Part shown: positions 24,378 to 32,051 of the stretch, in pieces | Layout of the letters: each line of letters begins with the position of its first letter | How positions within the stretch are numbered: the stretch's first letter is position 1 | DNA from: Terriglobia bacterium | GTDB taxonomy: Bacteria; Acidobacteriota; Terriglobia; Bryobacterales; Bryobacteraceae | Direction of reading: 5' to 3' | Assembly (NCBI GenBank): GCA_020073365.1 | Contig: JAIQFL010000069.1 | Span: 1 to 40,554 of the forward strand | Length of the DNA: 40,554 nucleotides | Translations under genes and position numbers: made by a program | The notes under the pieces: generated by a model | Told to the model about the DNA's origin: nothing | Seen by the model: the letters and a program-made list of their open reading frames with translations, nothing else | Database searches by the model: none

Positions 24378-25812
24378 GGTGCTCACCGACCTTGCCGTGG
24401 CGGCGGCGGGCATACTGCCGGGGGCAGAGCCAACCGGGCCGGAGTCGCTACCGATTCAAATAGTCCATCGTCATCCTGATGGCGTAATTACCTTTCATCG
24501 CAAGAATACGGATGGAGGCTTTGAGAACTTATTCGCTATCCGGGCAGAGCACTTGCAAGGTATGTTCCCTGAGTTCAGGCGGGAGCTTGAGAAGGATAGT
24601 TATTTCAGTATAAATGCATTCTGGCACCCCCAGAGACAGCGGGCGCGGATAAAAGCAACGGAGGCGAGGCGATCAGACCGGCTGCGCTACCTGTGCGCCT
24701 GCTATTGTGACGTTGACTGCCATAAGAACGGGGTCCGGTTTGGAACGGCGTTTGGGGTGATCCTGAACTACCAGGACGAAGGCAGGATTCCGCCGGCTTC
24801 CGTCATCGTCCGCTCCGGGCGCGGTTTATGGTTGCTGTTCTTGCTTCGGGATCACGACCCCAAGTGTGCGTCCCTGCCACAGAGAGCATTCCCCGAGAAG
24901 GTGAGGGACTACCTGGAGATCAACCGGGCGGCCGGCGAGCGCTTAGCGAATATCGAGGCCGATGCCCTAGCGGCCGGCGCACAGTGCGTGCCTCTTGGGA
25001 TCGATACAGGAGCACACGATACTATGCGCATCACCCGCGTGCCTGGCTCCATCAACACGAAAGCCTTGGAGTACCCACGCGTGAAATATTGGGTCCAATG
25101 CGGTATAGGCGGCAACCCGATAACGTACACCTTGGATCAACTTGGCGCCGCTTTCGGTGTGAAATTGAAGGTTGACCCCGCGAGCGAGCGCGCTTTTGCC
25201 GCGACTTCGCTGTCGCCCGGTAGCCGGAAGCGTGGCCCCACGGGGATGAACATGAGAAGGTTGCGCGATTTTGGTGTACTGAGATCCAGACGTGGCGCCT
25301 TCGCTTCGGGGTGTAGGAATAATGCCCTTATGGTCTACTCGCTGCTGCTGCGGGCTAACGGCGCGGCCCGCGATGCCGTACTCGAGGCCGTCAGTGAGCT
25401 TGGATGCGAGTGTAACCCGCCCATTGAGCCATCGGCGGCCCGCAATGCGGTAAAGTCGGTTTTCAGTCGGACGGATACAGGATCGTACAGGCTCAAGTGG
25501 GTCAAGGATCAAAGCATTGCAAACCTGCTGGAGATCAGGCCCGAAGAAGCGGATCTGCTGGAGCAACTCCCCTGCGCCTCAAATTTTCAGGTCGTTGACA
25601 TGCAGGTCATTCAGCCGATTAGTCCGGAGCGGCGGCGCCTATTGATCCGCAAGTTGATCGAGATAGCCGGAGCGGTGCCCACCTGCCGGGCGATGGTTAC
25701 GCTGCTGATGACCGAGGGCCACAATATAAGCCCACAGCAGGTAGTGCGGGACTACCGAGCCCTGGGGATCGAAACGGGCAGAGAGAAGAGCGGTACCCTG
25801 CTTTTCCCCTGA
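24265..25812 (+). CDS. Archaeo-eukaryotic-type (RepB/AEP-like) replication primase
   Basis: The protein of up to 515 residues resembles AEP-superfamily primases of plasmids and phages. Motif I is YCDVDCH (about D149 and D151, metal ligands). Motif II corresponds to VIVRSGRGLWLLF (about 181-193). A third block, MRITRVPGSINTK (about 255-268), is the R-x-P-G-x-x-N-x-K signature of RepB-type primases. The C-terminal 200 residues are helical (primase C-terminal-like). It should make primers for replication of the excised element. No helicase is fused or adjacent. Possible starts are GTG 24265, ATG 24277 or GTG 24379; the last avoids the upstream gene. Confidence 0.8.
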   Translation: MGLSMTGNWLVRSCAAAAQKPAIQEIVALATAYRGRSRVLTDLAVAAAGILPGAEPTGPESLPIQIVHRHPDGVITFHRKNTDGGFENLFAIRAEHLQGMFPEFRRELEKDSYFSINAFWHPQRQRARIKATEARRSDRLRYLCACYCDVDCHKNGVRFGTAFGVILNYQDEGRIPPASVIVRSGRGLWLLFLLRDHDPKCASLPQRAFPEKVRDYLEINRAAGERLANIEADALAAGAQCVPLGIDTGAHDTMRITRVPGSINTKALEYPRVKYWVQCGIGGNPITYTLDQLGAAFGVKLKVDPASERAFAATSLSPGSRKRGPTGMNMRRLRDFGVLRSRRGAFASGCRNNALMVYSLLLRANGAARDAVLEAVSELGCECNPPIEPSAARNAVKSVFSRTDTGSYRLKWVKDQSIANLLEIRPEEADLLEQLPCASNFQVVDMQVIQPISPERRRLLIRKLIEIAGAVPTCRAMVTLLMTEGHNISPQQVVRDYRALGIETGREKSGTLLFP

Positions 25813-25949
25813 GAAGGAGGGGCATTAAAGACCCACTCCCCTGTCTCTTCTCTATATGCGTGTGCGAAGTTACAGGATGTTACAAAAGGCATTGCTACCA
25901 CTTTAGACGTTACAAGCTGGAACTTCCAAGGAGCAGCAGGGCAGTTTCC

Positions 25950-26010
25950 GCACGAACGCGTGACGTACACATAACGTTCGCGAACGTTCGCGTACCTAGG
26001 GCACGTTCAC
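25950..26010. promoter_or_regulatory. Palindromic repeat cluster downstream of primase (operator or origin candidate)
   Basis: AACGTTCGCG is repeated in tandem at 25973-25992, making two overlapping perfect palindromes (AACGTTCGCGAACGTT and CGCGAACGTTCGCG). Related words sit on both sides: CACGAACGCGTG (25951-25962) and GCACGTTCAC (26001-26010). Repeated CGAACG/CGTTCG words close to a primase gene could bind a repressor or act as an origin. It lies about 160 bp after the primase stop and just before the zinc-ribbon-like gene. The rest of 25813-26016 shows no gene. Confidence 0.6.
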
Positions 26011-26016
26011 ACATGG

Positions 26017-26223
26017 ATGAAGGGCATAATGCGATATAGGCGTAAACCGAAGGCGCCGGTCAAACCAGGCGGGGCCTGCCTGGTGACTCACGCGAGGTCG
26101 TACTGCTGGGAGTGCGGCCAGTGGTCATCTGAGATGCACGGCGTGCTGTGCGCGAAGTGCTGCCCGACGTGCCACAGGGGCGCGCCAGTAGCTTCGTGGG
26201 TTGAATCCCTACCGCGAGGATAG
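26017..26223 (+). CDS. Cys-rich zinc-ribbon-like small protein
   Basis: This 68-residue protein has two Cys pairs, YCWECGQW and CAKCCPTC, with a basic N-terminus (RYRRKPKAPVK). The Cys spacing fits a zinc ribbon or rubredoxin-like knuckle, often used to contact nucleic acid or RNA polymerase. I cannot name the family. A start at ATG 26029 is better placed for the AAGG just upstream than the ATG at 26017. It directly follows the palindromic repeats and could be controlled by them. Confidence 0.6.
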   Translation: MKGIMRYRRKPKAPVKPGGACLVTHARSYCWECGQWSSEMHGVLCAKCCPTCHRGAPVASWVESLPRG

Positions 26224-26529
26224 GACAACGGCATCCGATTCACCACAGGCCATCCGGGCGCTTAAGGCGGGGCATTGTGGCGAGAGGTTGAACGCTGTGA
26301 CCATCCTGGAGGGGTCACGCATGGCCATCGCATTTTGATTCTGTGTCATTCGTAACTGGTTTGCTATCCGTTTGCCATCGCAGAACGGGTCCTTCTGGGG
26401 TCATAATTCCGCGAGGGTTAAATATCGGCATCTCGTCACTAGCCATGGAGGTGCAAAACTCATGCAACACCACTTTAAGTACTGTACGGTATGTGATTGA
26501 ATTACAAAGGCATTAGCCTACTAGGATCT
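26224..26529. other. Gene-free stretch before the terminase small-subunit gene
   Basis: About 300 bp with no supported gene; open frames are very short. It should contain the promoter for the terS-led gene run and changes from GC-rich to A+T-rich near 26420-26530. I see no convincing -35/-10 pair, which would be consistent with use of a non-standard sigma factor such as the one encoded in the element. Confidence 0.45.
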
Positions 26530-27162
26530 ATGAAGAAAAACAACCGAAAAAGCAGCCCTGTTGCGCGCGGCTTGCAACACACGCAACAGGACGATGGGCT
26601 GGTATCCCAGCGCGCCTACGCCAAGATGCGGGGGCTCCATCCTTCGACAATCTCCAGGCAGGTACGGAGCGGCGCGATTCCGAGCCATGACGGGTTGATC
26701 GACCCCAACGAGGCGGACGCTGCCCGCGCGGCGAACTTGGACCCGATCCGCGGCCGGCGGAAGCAGCAAGCCTCCGCGGCAAGCGACCCGGCATCCGATG
26801 CGACGGGGGCGCCCCCGCCCTTTAGCGAATCTCACGCCCGCAAGGAAAAATCCTTGGCTGATACACGCGAAATGGAAGCGGCCACGATGCGGGGCAAACT
26901 CCACAATGTGGCGGACTGTGATCGGCGGATAGGCTTACTCATCGTTGCCACCAAGGACGCCTTGCTTTCACTTCCGCCGCGATTGATGAATGCGCTCTCC
27001 GTGGAAACCGACCCTGGCGCCTGCCTCCAGATAGTGAAAGCCGGCATCGAACGGGCGCTATACCAACTGATCGAAGCGCAAGGAGGCAAGCTCGATCCGA
27101 TCTACGAGGAATCGCAGTCGCGCCAAAAGGTCGAAGCCGAGTGTGCCAAGTACGGAGTTTAA
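26530..27162 (+). CDS. Phage terminase small subunit (Nu1-type)
   Basis: The 210-residue protein has an N-terminal helix-turn-helix (about 26-60: VSQRAYAKMRGLHPSTISRQ, then GAIPSHDGLIDPNEADAAR, then AANLDP), the DNA-recognition part of Nu1-like small terminases. A basic/Pro linker follows, then the oligomerisation part (HARKEKSLADTREMEAATM, then LLSLPPRLMN). Such subunits bind the packaging site and hand DNA to a large subunit. No large subunit is encoded in the element, so it would have to redirect that of a helper phage. ATG 26530 with AGGA upstream is preferred to a TTG at 26497. Confidence 0.78.
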   Translation: MKKNNRKSSPVARGLQHTQQDDGLVSQRAYAKMRGLHPSTISRQVRSGAIPSHDGLIDPNEADAARAANLDPIRGRRKQQASAASDPASDATGAPPPFSESHARKEKSLADTREMEAATMRGKLHNVADCDRRIGLLIVATKDALLSLPPRLMNALSVETDPGACLQIVKAGIERALYQLIEAQGGKLDPIYEESQSRQKVEAECAKYGV

Positions 27163-27169
27163 GGAAAAA

Positions 27170-27367
27170 ATGAAAACCAAAAAGGCAGTTTCGCCCGTTG
27201 AGCAGGCTATTCGCAAGGCCTGGGCTCTGTGGGCTCCCCCGCCGAGCGGGGCGGGGCCGTTGGCCCTGGAACTCGCGTTCGAGTCTGACCCTTGCGCCTG
27301 CGAGCAGATCTTGAGGCGGGCATTTGAACAGGTGCTCGCCGCGATCCCGCGCAAGTCTAGGAAATGA
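27170..27367 (+). CDS. Small protein resembling the C-terminal part of the neighbouring terminase subunit
   Basis: The 65-residue product contains ESDPCACEQILRRAFEQVL, which lines up with ETDPGACLQIVKAGIERAL near the C-terminus of the small terminase just upstream. It lacks the helix-turn-helix. It may be a duplicated oligomerisation module that modulates the terminase. AAGGA lies 5 bases before the ATG, which starts 7 bases after the terS stop. Its TGA overlaps the next ATG. The similarity is by eye over about 25 residues, so homology is likely but not proven. Confidence 0.62.
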   Translation: MKTKKAVSPVEQAIRKAWALWAPPPSGAGPLALELAFESDPCACEQILRRAFEQVLAAIPRKSRK

Positions 27368-27549
27368 TCCTCCAGTGGTTGCGCGGTATGCGCAAGACTG
27401 TTGGGCAACGGGCCGTCACGCCGAAGTTGCTCACCGGACCCACTACGGCCCCGCAACCCCGCCCGCGGATGAAAATCTTCCTGGCGCAGGATCGGCGGGA
27501 ATCTCGCCGAGTCTGGGTGCCGTCCAATTCGCAAATACAAATCAAGTAA
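27364..27549 (+). CDS. Unknown basic small protein (61 residues)
   Basis: This frame begins at an ATGA overlap with the stop of the preceding gene and encodes a basic, proline-rich peptide (RAVTPKLLTGPTTAPQPRPR, then KIFLAQDRRESRR). No family is recognised. The start/stop overlap is typical of compact phage-like operons and is the main support; otherwise the composition is not very protein-like. Confidence 0.4.
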   Translation: MILQWLRGMRKTVGQRAVTPKLLTGPTTAPQPRPRMKIFLAQDRRESRRVWVPSNSQIQIK

Positions 27550-27563
27550 ATGAGGCCAAAGAA

Positions 27564-27956
27564 ATGGAATCAACAGACGAAAAAGCAAACGGCGCATGGT
27601 ACCGGTTGACCGGGCTCGCCAGCCGTCTTATTCCGCAATTTGGAAAAGATGGAGCCTTCCGGGAGGCGTGCCTACAGTACCCCGCACTGGCAGGTGTGGC
27701 CATAGATCCGAATGGGCAACGTGTTACGACTGCCGCGCATGTAGCGGGCAAGCCGGCCGGGGCGGGCCTGAGTGTCGGCGTCCTGACCGCGCTCGTTCAC
27801 ATCCGCGCGGATCGGGAGAGGCTGGACGCCGCTTCCCAGAGTCCGGTACTCATGGAGCCGGTCTTCACCTTCGCCGAAGAGATGACGGCGGCGCAAACCT
27901 CCCCGCTGGTCAAGGCGTGCGAGGCTATCCGGGATGCACAACAGGAGCGGGTGTAG
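27564..27956 (+). CDS. Unknown element protein (130 residues)
   Basis: The product (MESTDEKANGAWYRLTGLAS at its start) is not recognised. It mixes helical and loop segments (GLSVGVLTALVHIRADRERL and FTFAEEMTAAQTSPLVKACEAI). There is no signal peptide. The frame stays open further upstream, but the ATG at 27564 is preferred because the segment before it is shared with another gene. The next gene starts 3 bases after its stop. Confidence 0.62.
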   Translation: MESTDEKANGAWYRLTGLASRLIPQFGKDGAFREACLQYPALAGVAIDPNGQRVTTAAHVAGKPAGAGLSVGVLTALVHIRADRERLDAASQSPVLMEPVFTFAEEMTAAQTSPLVKACEAIRDAQQERV

Positions 27957-27958
27957 GC

Positions 27959-28240
27959 ATGCTTGCGGATCTCATTGTGAAAAACGACGCCGCCGGGGAT
28001 GTTATGGGGAGCGCAATCCGTGTGTGGCAATCCGCGGTGGAGGCGCGCGACAAGGCGGCGGGGGCCGATCCCGAGCCCTGTAGCGGGAGCGAGGTTTTAG
28101 AGAAGCGATACCGGGCGCTGGAGGCGAGTGTCATATTGACAGCCCGTCTTGTTGATCTCGCCCAGGCAGCCGCAATTTTGGCCGCGCCGAGCGAATTCTC
28201 GGCGGAGCAGATCCTCTGGGCGCAAGGCGTGCAGTCCTAA
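27959..28240 (+). CDS. Unknown helical element protein (93 residues)
   Basis: This helical protein (MLADLIVKNDAAGDVMGSAI, then EKRYRALEASVILTARLVDL) is not recognised. The Ala-rich second half could form a helical bundle. It begins 3 bases after the preceding stop, with AGGAG about 12 bases before its ATG, so it belongs to the same transcript as the genes from 26530 onward. Confidence 0.62.
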   Translation: MLADLIVKNDAAGDVMGSAIRVWQSAVEARDKAAGADPEPCSGSEVLEKRYRALEASVILTARLVDLAQAAAILAAPSEFSAEQILWAQGVQS

Positions 28241-28260
28241 ATTTGAAGCGGAGATATTTC

Positions 28261-29250
28261 ATGCAGAAACAGACGGAAGTGGTAGTACGGGCCGCCGAGG
28301 CTGTCCTTCGACGGGAAGGAAAGATCCAGGCAGCAATTCAGGACGGCGTGTTGGGGCTGGCAGATTTAATCGCGGCTCAGTTACGAACCGAGCGGGAATT
28401 TCGCCAACTGGAGGCCATGGCGGCGATTGGTGAAGCGGCTCCCGATTTGCCGAAGGCCAAACGGGCGGCGGCGGATGCCAAGTCCGCACTCCAAGAGGCC
28501 AGCCTGAAACTGGGAGGCCTTCGCCAGCAAGTTGGACACCTGGGAGCGGAACTTGTCCAGAAATACGATACTCTCGCGGATGAGATCCCGCGGCACATCG
28601 CACGCATCGTGCAGGATTTTACGGCCGACTGGCAAGCGGCTGTCGCTGTTTTCCAGGTCGCGCTTGGGCGGCGCGCGGCAATCGAGGGACTGCTTGGCGA
28701 GCCCCTAGCGCTTCCCGATCCGGTTACAATGCCGGCGGACATCGGCGACGATGGGACTCCTCACAAAACGCTGGCGGAACTCGGCGCGGCAATCAAGTCA
28801 ATCGCGAGCATGAAGACTATTGCCGAACGGCAACTAAGTCCTACAACCTTCTACGATCCGAGCAAAATATATAAGCTCGTGTCGGATCGTTGGGAGAATC
28901 GGGGACTTCCGCGACTCGCCCTTGTTATCGATGCGTCATTTGAACCGGGCCGGTTGGCGCAGATTATCGAGTTGGAGTATGCGCGTCCGATTCAGGAGCG
29001 CGACCTGGTGAGCGGAGTCACTACGGCCGCAACAAAGGCGGCTGCCATCGAGAAGGCCGCACGCGATAAGGAACAGGCGGATTCGGAACGGATGTTTGTT
29101 CCGTCAGATGAGAACGCAAAGCGCTCTGACCGGGTGCGAGATGCGAGTTACTCCCCGTCACGGTCCGACCTGGAAAAGGCCGCGCAAAAACAGGCCCAAA
29201 TCGACGGGAGATCCATCTCACCAGGCGATAAGTCACTCGGCGCGCGCTAA
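28261..29250 (+). CDS. Unknown coiled-coil protein (329 residues)
   Basis: I do not recognise this protein. The first 150 residues are long charged helices (AAQLRTEREFRQLEAMAAI, then KRAAADAKSALQEASLKLG) that look like a coiled coil. The middle is mixed (YDPSKIYKLVSDRWENRGL, then PRLALVIDASFEPG). The last 70 are basic and disordered (DSERMFVPSDENAKRSDRV). ATG 28261 with GGAG 8 bases upstream is preferred to a TTG at 28243. By size and position it could be a capsid-interfering or scaffold-like factor, as satellites often encode, but that is a guess. Confidence 0.65.
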   Translation: MQKQTEVVVRAAEAVLRREGKIQAAIQDGVLGLADLIAAQLRTEREFRQLEAMAAIGEAAPDLPKAKRAAADAKSALQEASLKLGGLRQQVGHLGAELVQKYDTLADEIPRHIARIVQDFTADWQAAVAVFQVALGRRAAIEGLLGEPLALPDPVTMPADIGDDGTPHKTLAELGAAIKSIASMKTIAERQLSPTTFYDPSKIYKLVSDRWENRGLPRLALVIDASFEPGRLAQIIELEYARPIQERDLVSGVTTAATKAAAIEKAARDKEQADSERMFVPSDENAKRSDRVRDASYSPSRSDLEKAAQKQAQIDGRSISPGDKSLGAR

Positions 29251-29257
29251 TCAGTTT

Positions 29258-29287
29258 GCGGCGCGGGTTGGCCATTTCCCGCGCCGC
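29258..29287. terminator. Perfect 10-bp GC-rich hairpin between operons
   Basis: GCGGCGCGGG and CCCGCGCCGC flank a 10-base loop (TTGGCCATTT). It lies 8 bases after the stop of the coiled-coil gene and about 95 bp before the cold-shock genes. There is no T run after it, so it may slow polymerase or act with Rho rather than end transcription alone. Confidence 0.55.
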
Positions 29288-29382
29288 ACGGGGGCCACAT
29301 GGCGATTTAGGCCAGTTTGTGGGGGCCGCCTCCCTCGCCATCCTCCAGGCGAAACGGCGGCTGTGCTTTTGAAGAGGGATTC

Positions 29383-29589
29383 ATGGAAAAAGGAACCATC
29401 AAGAAACTGTACTCACGCTTTGGATTCGTGGAGAACGAACGGCGCGGGGGTGTTTACTTCGACAGGCGCGCAATTGGTGAGCTATTTGACGACTTGCATC
29501 TCGGCGATGAAGTTGAGTTTACCATTCACGAGGTACCGCGCGGTATCGCGGTCGCGGAAATGCGGTTTTCCGAGTCAGTCAAAGTCTAA
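29383..29589 (+). CDS. Divergent cold-shock-domain protein
   Basis: The 68-residue protein follows the cold-shock plan: GTIKKLYSRFGFVENERRGGVYFD, then LHLGDEVEFTIHEVPRGIAVAEM (quoted in parts). RNP1 is R-F-G-F-V and RNP2 is V-Y-F-D, where typical proteins have G-F-G-F-I and V-F-V-H, so the second motif lacks the usual aromatic/His pair. It should bind single-stranded RNA or DNA, perhaps with altered preference. AGAGGGA precedes the ATG at 29383. It is directly followed by a second, more typical copy. Confidence 0.75.
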   Translation: MEKGTIKKLYSRFGFVENERRGGVYFDRRAIGELFDDLHLGDEVEFTIHEVPRGIAVAEMRFSESVKV

Positions 29590-29826
29590 ATGGAAAGTAT
29601 CATGGAAAATAACGAAGTCACAATCGGAACAGTCAAAGCTTTATTTGTCACTCGCGGGTTTGGTTTTGTCGGAGTCGAACACGAAAGCGACCTCTTCTTT
29701 CACGCGACCAGTTGCGCAAGCGGCGACTTTGAATTGATGAATATCGGTAGCCAGGTGTCATTTCATCCCGGTAACCGCGCGGGCCGGCCCGTTGCGGTTG
29801 GAGTGAAGCTTCTGCCATCGGTCTAA
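29590..29826 (+). CDS. Cold-shock-domain protein
   Basis: This 78-residue protein has GTVKALFVTRGFGFVGVEHE with RNP1 (R-G-F-G-F-V) and DLFFHATSCA as RNP2, followed by MNIGSQVSFHPGNRAGRPVAVGVKL, the standard third-to-fifth strands (quoted in parts). It is a nucleic-acid chaperone of CspA type. Its ATG follows immediately after the stop of the first cold-shock gene, so the two form a translationally linked pair. Confidence 0.82.
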   Translation: MESIMENNEVTIGTVKALFVTRGFGFVGVEHESDLFFHATSCASGDFELMNIGSQVSFHPGNRAGRPVAVGVKLLPSV

Positions 29827-29837
29827 ATAGGGTGACA

Positions 29838-31055
29838 ATGAATCTCAAAATAAAGCTACCGGGCGCGAGCCTGCCCGCGTTGGTTTGCCTAAGTGCCTCA
29901 CTAGGCCTGACGGGCTGGACCCAGGTGGGCACGTGGGCGACCGCCCCCTACAATGGACGCACAGCGAACCCTGGAGCGCTCGGGACCAGTTCGGGCGCGA
30001 CCCTGTACCAGACACTCGCGACCGCGGCGGGTACCACACACAACTGGGCCGCCTATCTTGACTCGGCGGACGGCGCGAACAGTGGGCCGTACGTCTACAT
30101 CATGTTCCTGAATAGCAGTGGAGCACAGGTTGGCCCTCAGTACAGCGGAAACTACATAACCACGCCCTTCGGGTGGTACATGAGTTCCATCTCTGCAACG
30201 GCCCCAGCTACCGCGACTCAGGTTAGGCTCTGTATCTACGCTGGTGCAACTGTCACGTCCAACGGGGTGTACGTGGACGATGCGGCTTATAGTGCCGTGG
30301 CGGCGGGCGGCGGCTCGCCTCTCGCATTTGACGCCAACGGTAATTTGATTGCGGCGATCGGCAGCGAATTCCATGTTGTCAACGGAGCCCTGACAATGCT
30401 GGGTGTTGACTTCACGAAGGGGTTCGGCGGCATGGTGGTGGATGGCAACACGGTACCCAAGATCCACATCCAGGCCGGGGGCGTTGACGTTGGGTGGTTC
30501 GGGTACGATTCGGTATCGGGTTACACAGGCGGCTGGGTAAAGCGGCTGATGATCGGGGGTACAGGGCCGGGTAATGCCGGTATCCAGTGCGATGCCCTCG
30601 GTAACGTCTCTATCAGGGGTAACCTCATTGTTGGCGACGTCCCAAGCGCGACCAATGCGGGGTACGCCACCAATGCCGGGAGTGCAGCCATATACACTGG
30701 GAAGATTTCTGTCAACAGCATCACTAACTGGAGTCTGGCGGTCATCACGGTTTCTTCCGGGGTAACATTCGTCGGGAGTAACTACACGGTCAGGATCAAC
30801 GTGCCAAACTTCGCTGGCGGCAATTACGCACTTATGAGCACCGGGGGAATGGTTTTAAGTTCGGACAGCATTAACCCTCAGATCCAGATCATACCGAGTC
30901 CGGTTAATCCGTCCATTACCTTGAAATCCTTTTCCGACAACAACTACGTGCAGATGTACGCGGGGAATGGGGGGCAAGTCACCATTTCTGGGGGTGGGCA
31001 CACAATGGTTATCTCACCTCAACACATCACGGTCGATGGAGTTGTGAAGTTATGA
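29838..31055 (+). CDS. Tail-fibre-like / carbohydrate-binding-like protein
   Basis: The 405-residue product starts with a hydrophobic stretch, then a jelly-roll-like part (about 30-155: WTQVGTWATAPYNGRTANPG, then PFGWYMSSISATAPATATQV) resembling family 4/9 carbohydrate-binding modules. The middle has LAFDANGNLIAAI and IRGNLIVGDVPS. The phage-fibre-like word NAGYATNAGSAAIYTGKI follows. The end is beta-rich with glycine turns. I read it as a receptor-binding or tail-fibre-type protein. ATG 29838 is chosen; a GTG at 29832 is possible. Its stop overlaps the next start (ATGA). Confidence 0.6.
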   Translation: MNLKIKLPGASLPALVCLSASLGLTGWTQVGTWATAPYNGRTANPGALGTSSGATLYQTLATAAGTTHNWAAYLDSADGANSGPYVYIMFLNSSGAQVGPQYSGNYITTPFGWYMSSISATAPATATQVRLCIYAGATVTSNGVYVDDAAYSAVAAGGGSPLAFDANGNLIAAIGSEFHVVNGALTMLGVDFTKGFGGMVVDGNTVPKIHIQAGGVDVGWFGYDSVSGYTGGWVKRLMIGGTGPGNAGIQCDALGNVSIRGNLIVGDVPSATNAGYATNAGSAAIYTGKISVNSITNWSLAVITVSSGVTFVGSNYTVRINVPNFAGGNYALMSTGGMVLSSDSINPQIQIIPSPVNPSITLKSFSDNNYVQMYAGNGGQVTISGGGHTMVISPQHITVDGVVKL

Positions 31056-31240
31056 ACGATACTAACGAATACACGTTATCTGAGATGGAGCTGGAAGAAA
31101 TTCGGGCATACGCTGCCCCCATGCAGGAACTCAACAAGCTGATGGGCGCCGCGCTCCGCATGCTCGTCAGACAACAGAAACTACAGGGCGAATGGCACCT
31201 CAATGCCGAGGGAACAAAGTTAGTCCGTGGGGACAAATAG
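31052..31240 (+). CDS. Mini-protein A1 (62 residues), paralogue of the one at 31824
   Basis: The protein reads YTLSEMELEEIRAYAAPMQ at residues 7-25, then GAALRMLVRQQKL. The same plan Y-x-L-S-E-x-E-L-x-E-x-x-A-Y-x-x-P-x-Q-x-L-x(n)-A-A-L-R-x-L occurs in the 50-residue protein at 31824. It is helical and acidic at the N-terminus. The start overlaps the stop of the tail-fibre-like gene (ATGA), implying coupled translation. Function unknown; small fibre-assembly chaperones sit at this position in some phages, so that is one possibility. Confidence 0.65.
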   Translation: MNDTNEYTLSEMELEEIRAYAAPMQELNKLMGAALRMLVRQQKLQGEWHLNAEGTKLVRGDK

Positions 31241-31810
31241 ATGGGTCGCATGAAGACGGCCACTCTAATCCTGGCGGCTGCCCTGTTCGCCTTTGCGCAA
31301 CAATCGCAAGTCCTGTCCGTCTCCGGTAACTTCCCGCGCGACCTGTACGGCCCAGTGGACCTCCGGGGCGACTGTTGCTGGGGTCATGCCGACTACGCCA
31401 CGCTTCCTATCACGTTCCCGGCGAGGGTGGGCTATCGGGTACATATTCTACGCCTTCGGGGCGATCTGATAGCGTGGCCGAAGGTTCTAGAAGGGCAGGA
31501 ACCAATCAAGCCGGGGGCTTACGCTGGTGTGCTGGCGGGGTTCGCCTCGTGGGACGTGGACACCCAAGCGGGACCGAATCGACGCTGGACCTGTGATTTC
31601 TGCGCGACGGCCGTTCCACTGTACATTCAAGCGGGACTATCAGTCCAGCCAATCCGGGCGCCGTTCGATTACGACCTCCGGGGGGATGACGTGTTTCTGG
31701 ATAATGGCGTGCTTTACCTTAAAATCGCTGCTTTCCTAAACACCACTGGGTATCCGATCCACGTGGAAGCGACGTACACATTAACGGCGCGGTACGAGAA
31801 GGTTGAGTAA
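31241..31810 (+). CDS. Exported protein of unknown function
   Basis: This 189-residue protein has a good signal peptide (MGRMKTATLILAAALFAFAQ). The mature part contains two Cys-Cys/Cys-x-x-Cys sites (GDCCWGH and WTCDFCATA) and a beta-rich end (YPIHVEATYTLTARYE). I do not recognise the family. It begins directly after the stop of mini-protein A1. An exported protein in the same run as a tail-fibre-like gene may act on the cell surface, for example to block adsorption of other phages; that is inference. Confidence 0.7.
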   Translation: MGRMKTATLILAAALFAFAQQSQVLSVSGNFPRDLYGPVDLRGDCCWGHADYATLPITFPARVGYRVHILRLRGDLIAWPKVLEGQEPIKPGAYAGVLAGFASWDVDTQAGPNRRWTCDFCATAVPLYIQAGLSVQPIRAPFDYDLRGDDVFLDNGVLYLKIAAFLNTTGYPIHVEATYTLTARYEKVE

Positions 31811-31823
31811 CAACGGAGATTCC

Positions 31824-31976
31824 ATGAGCGAACCAACTACCGAAAAACAAGTTACCGAGACGTATCAACTGAGCGAACAGGAGTTAGCCGAAATGTTTGC
31901 CTATGATACTCCGATTCAGGTTCTGCAATCCCAGAAAGAGGCTGCACTCAGGCTGATTACCGCCAGCAAGGCCTGA
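31824..31976 (+). CDS. Mini-protein A2 (50 residues), paralogue of the one at 31052
   Basis: This short gene encodes TYQLSEQELAEMFAYDTPIQ followed by KEAALRLITASKA, matching the layout of mini-protein A1. CGGAG lies about 8 bases before the ATG at 31824. The two copies flank the exported protein gene, which suggests duplication around it. Confidence 0.65.
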   Translation: MSEPTTEKQVTETYQLSEQELAEMFAYDTPIQVLQSQKEAALRLITASKA

Positions 31977-32051
31977 GCGGTCAATACGATTTGATCGGGT
32001 CGGTACTCGTTAAGAGACAGGCAACACCGGCGCCCGTAAACCTGAAATTCA

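Noticed and set aside
2575..26491. The 12-mer TACTGTACGGTA occurs both upstream of the giant secreted protein (2575-2586) and upstream of terS (26480-26491).
   Set aside because: In 40 kb many 12-base matches are expected by chance; the flanks do not match and no regulator links the two genes.
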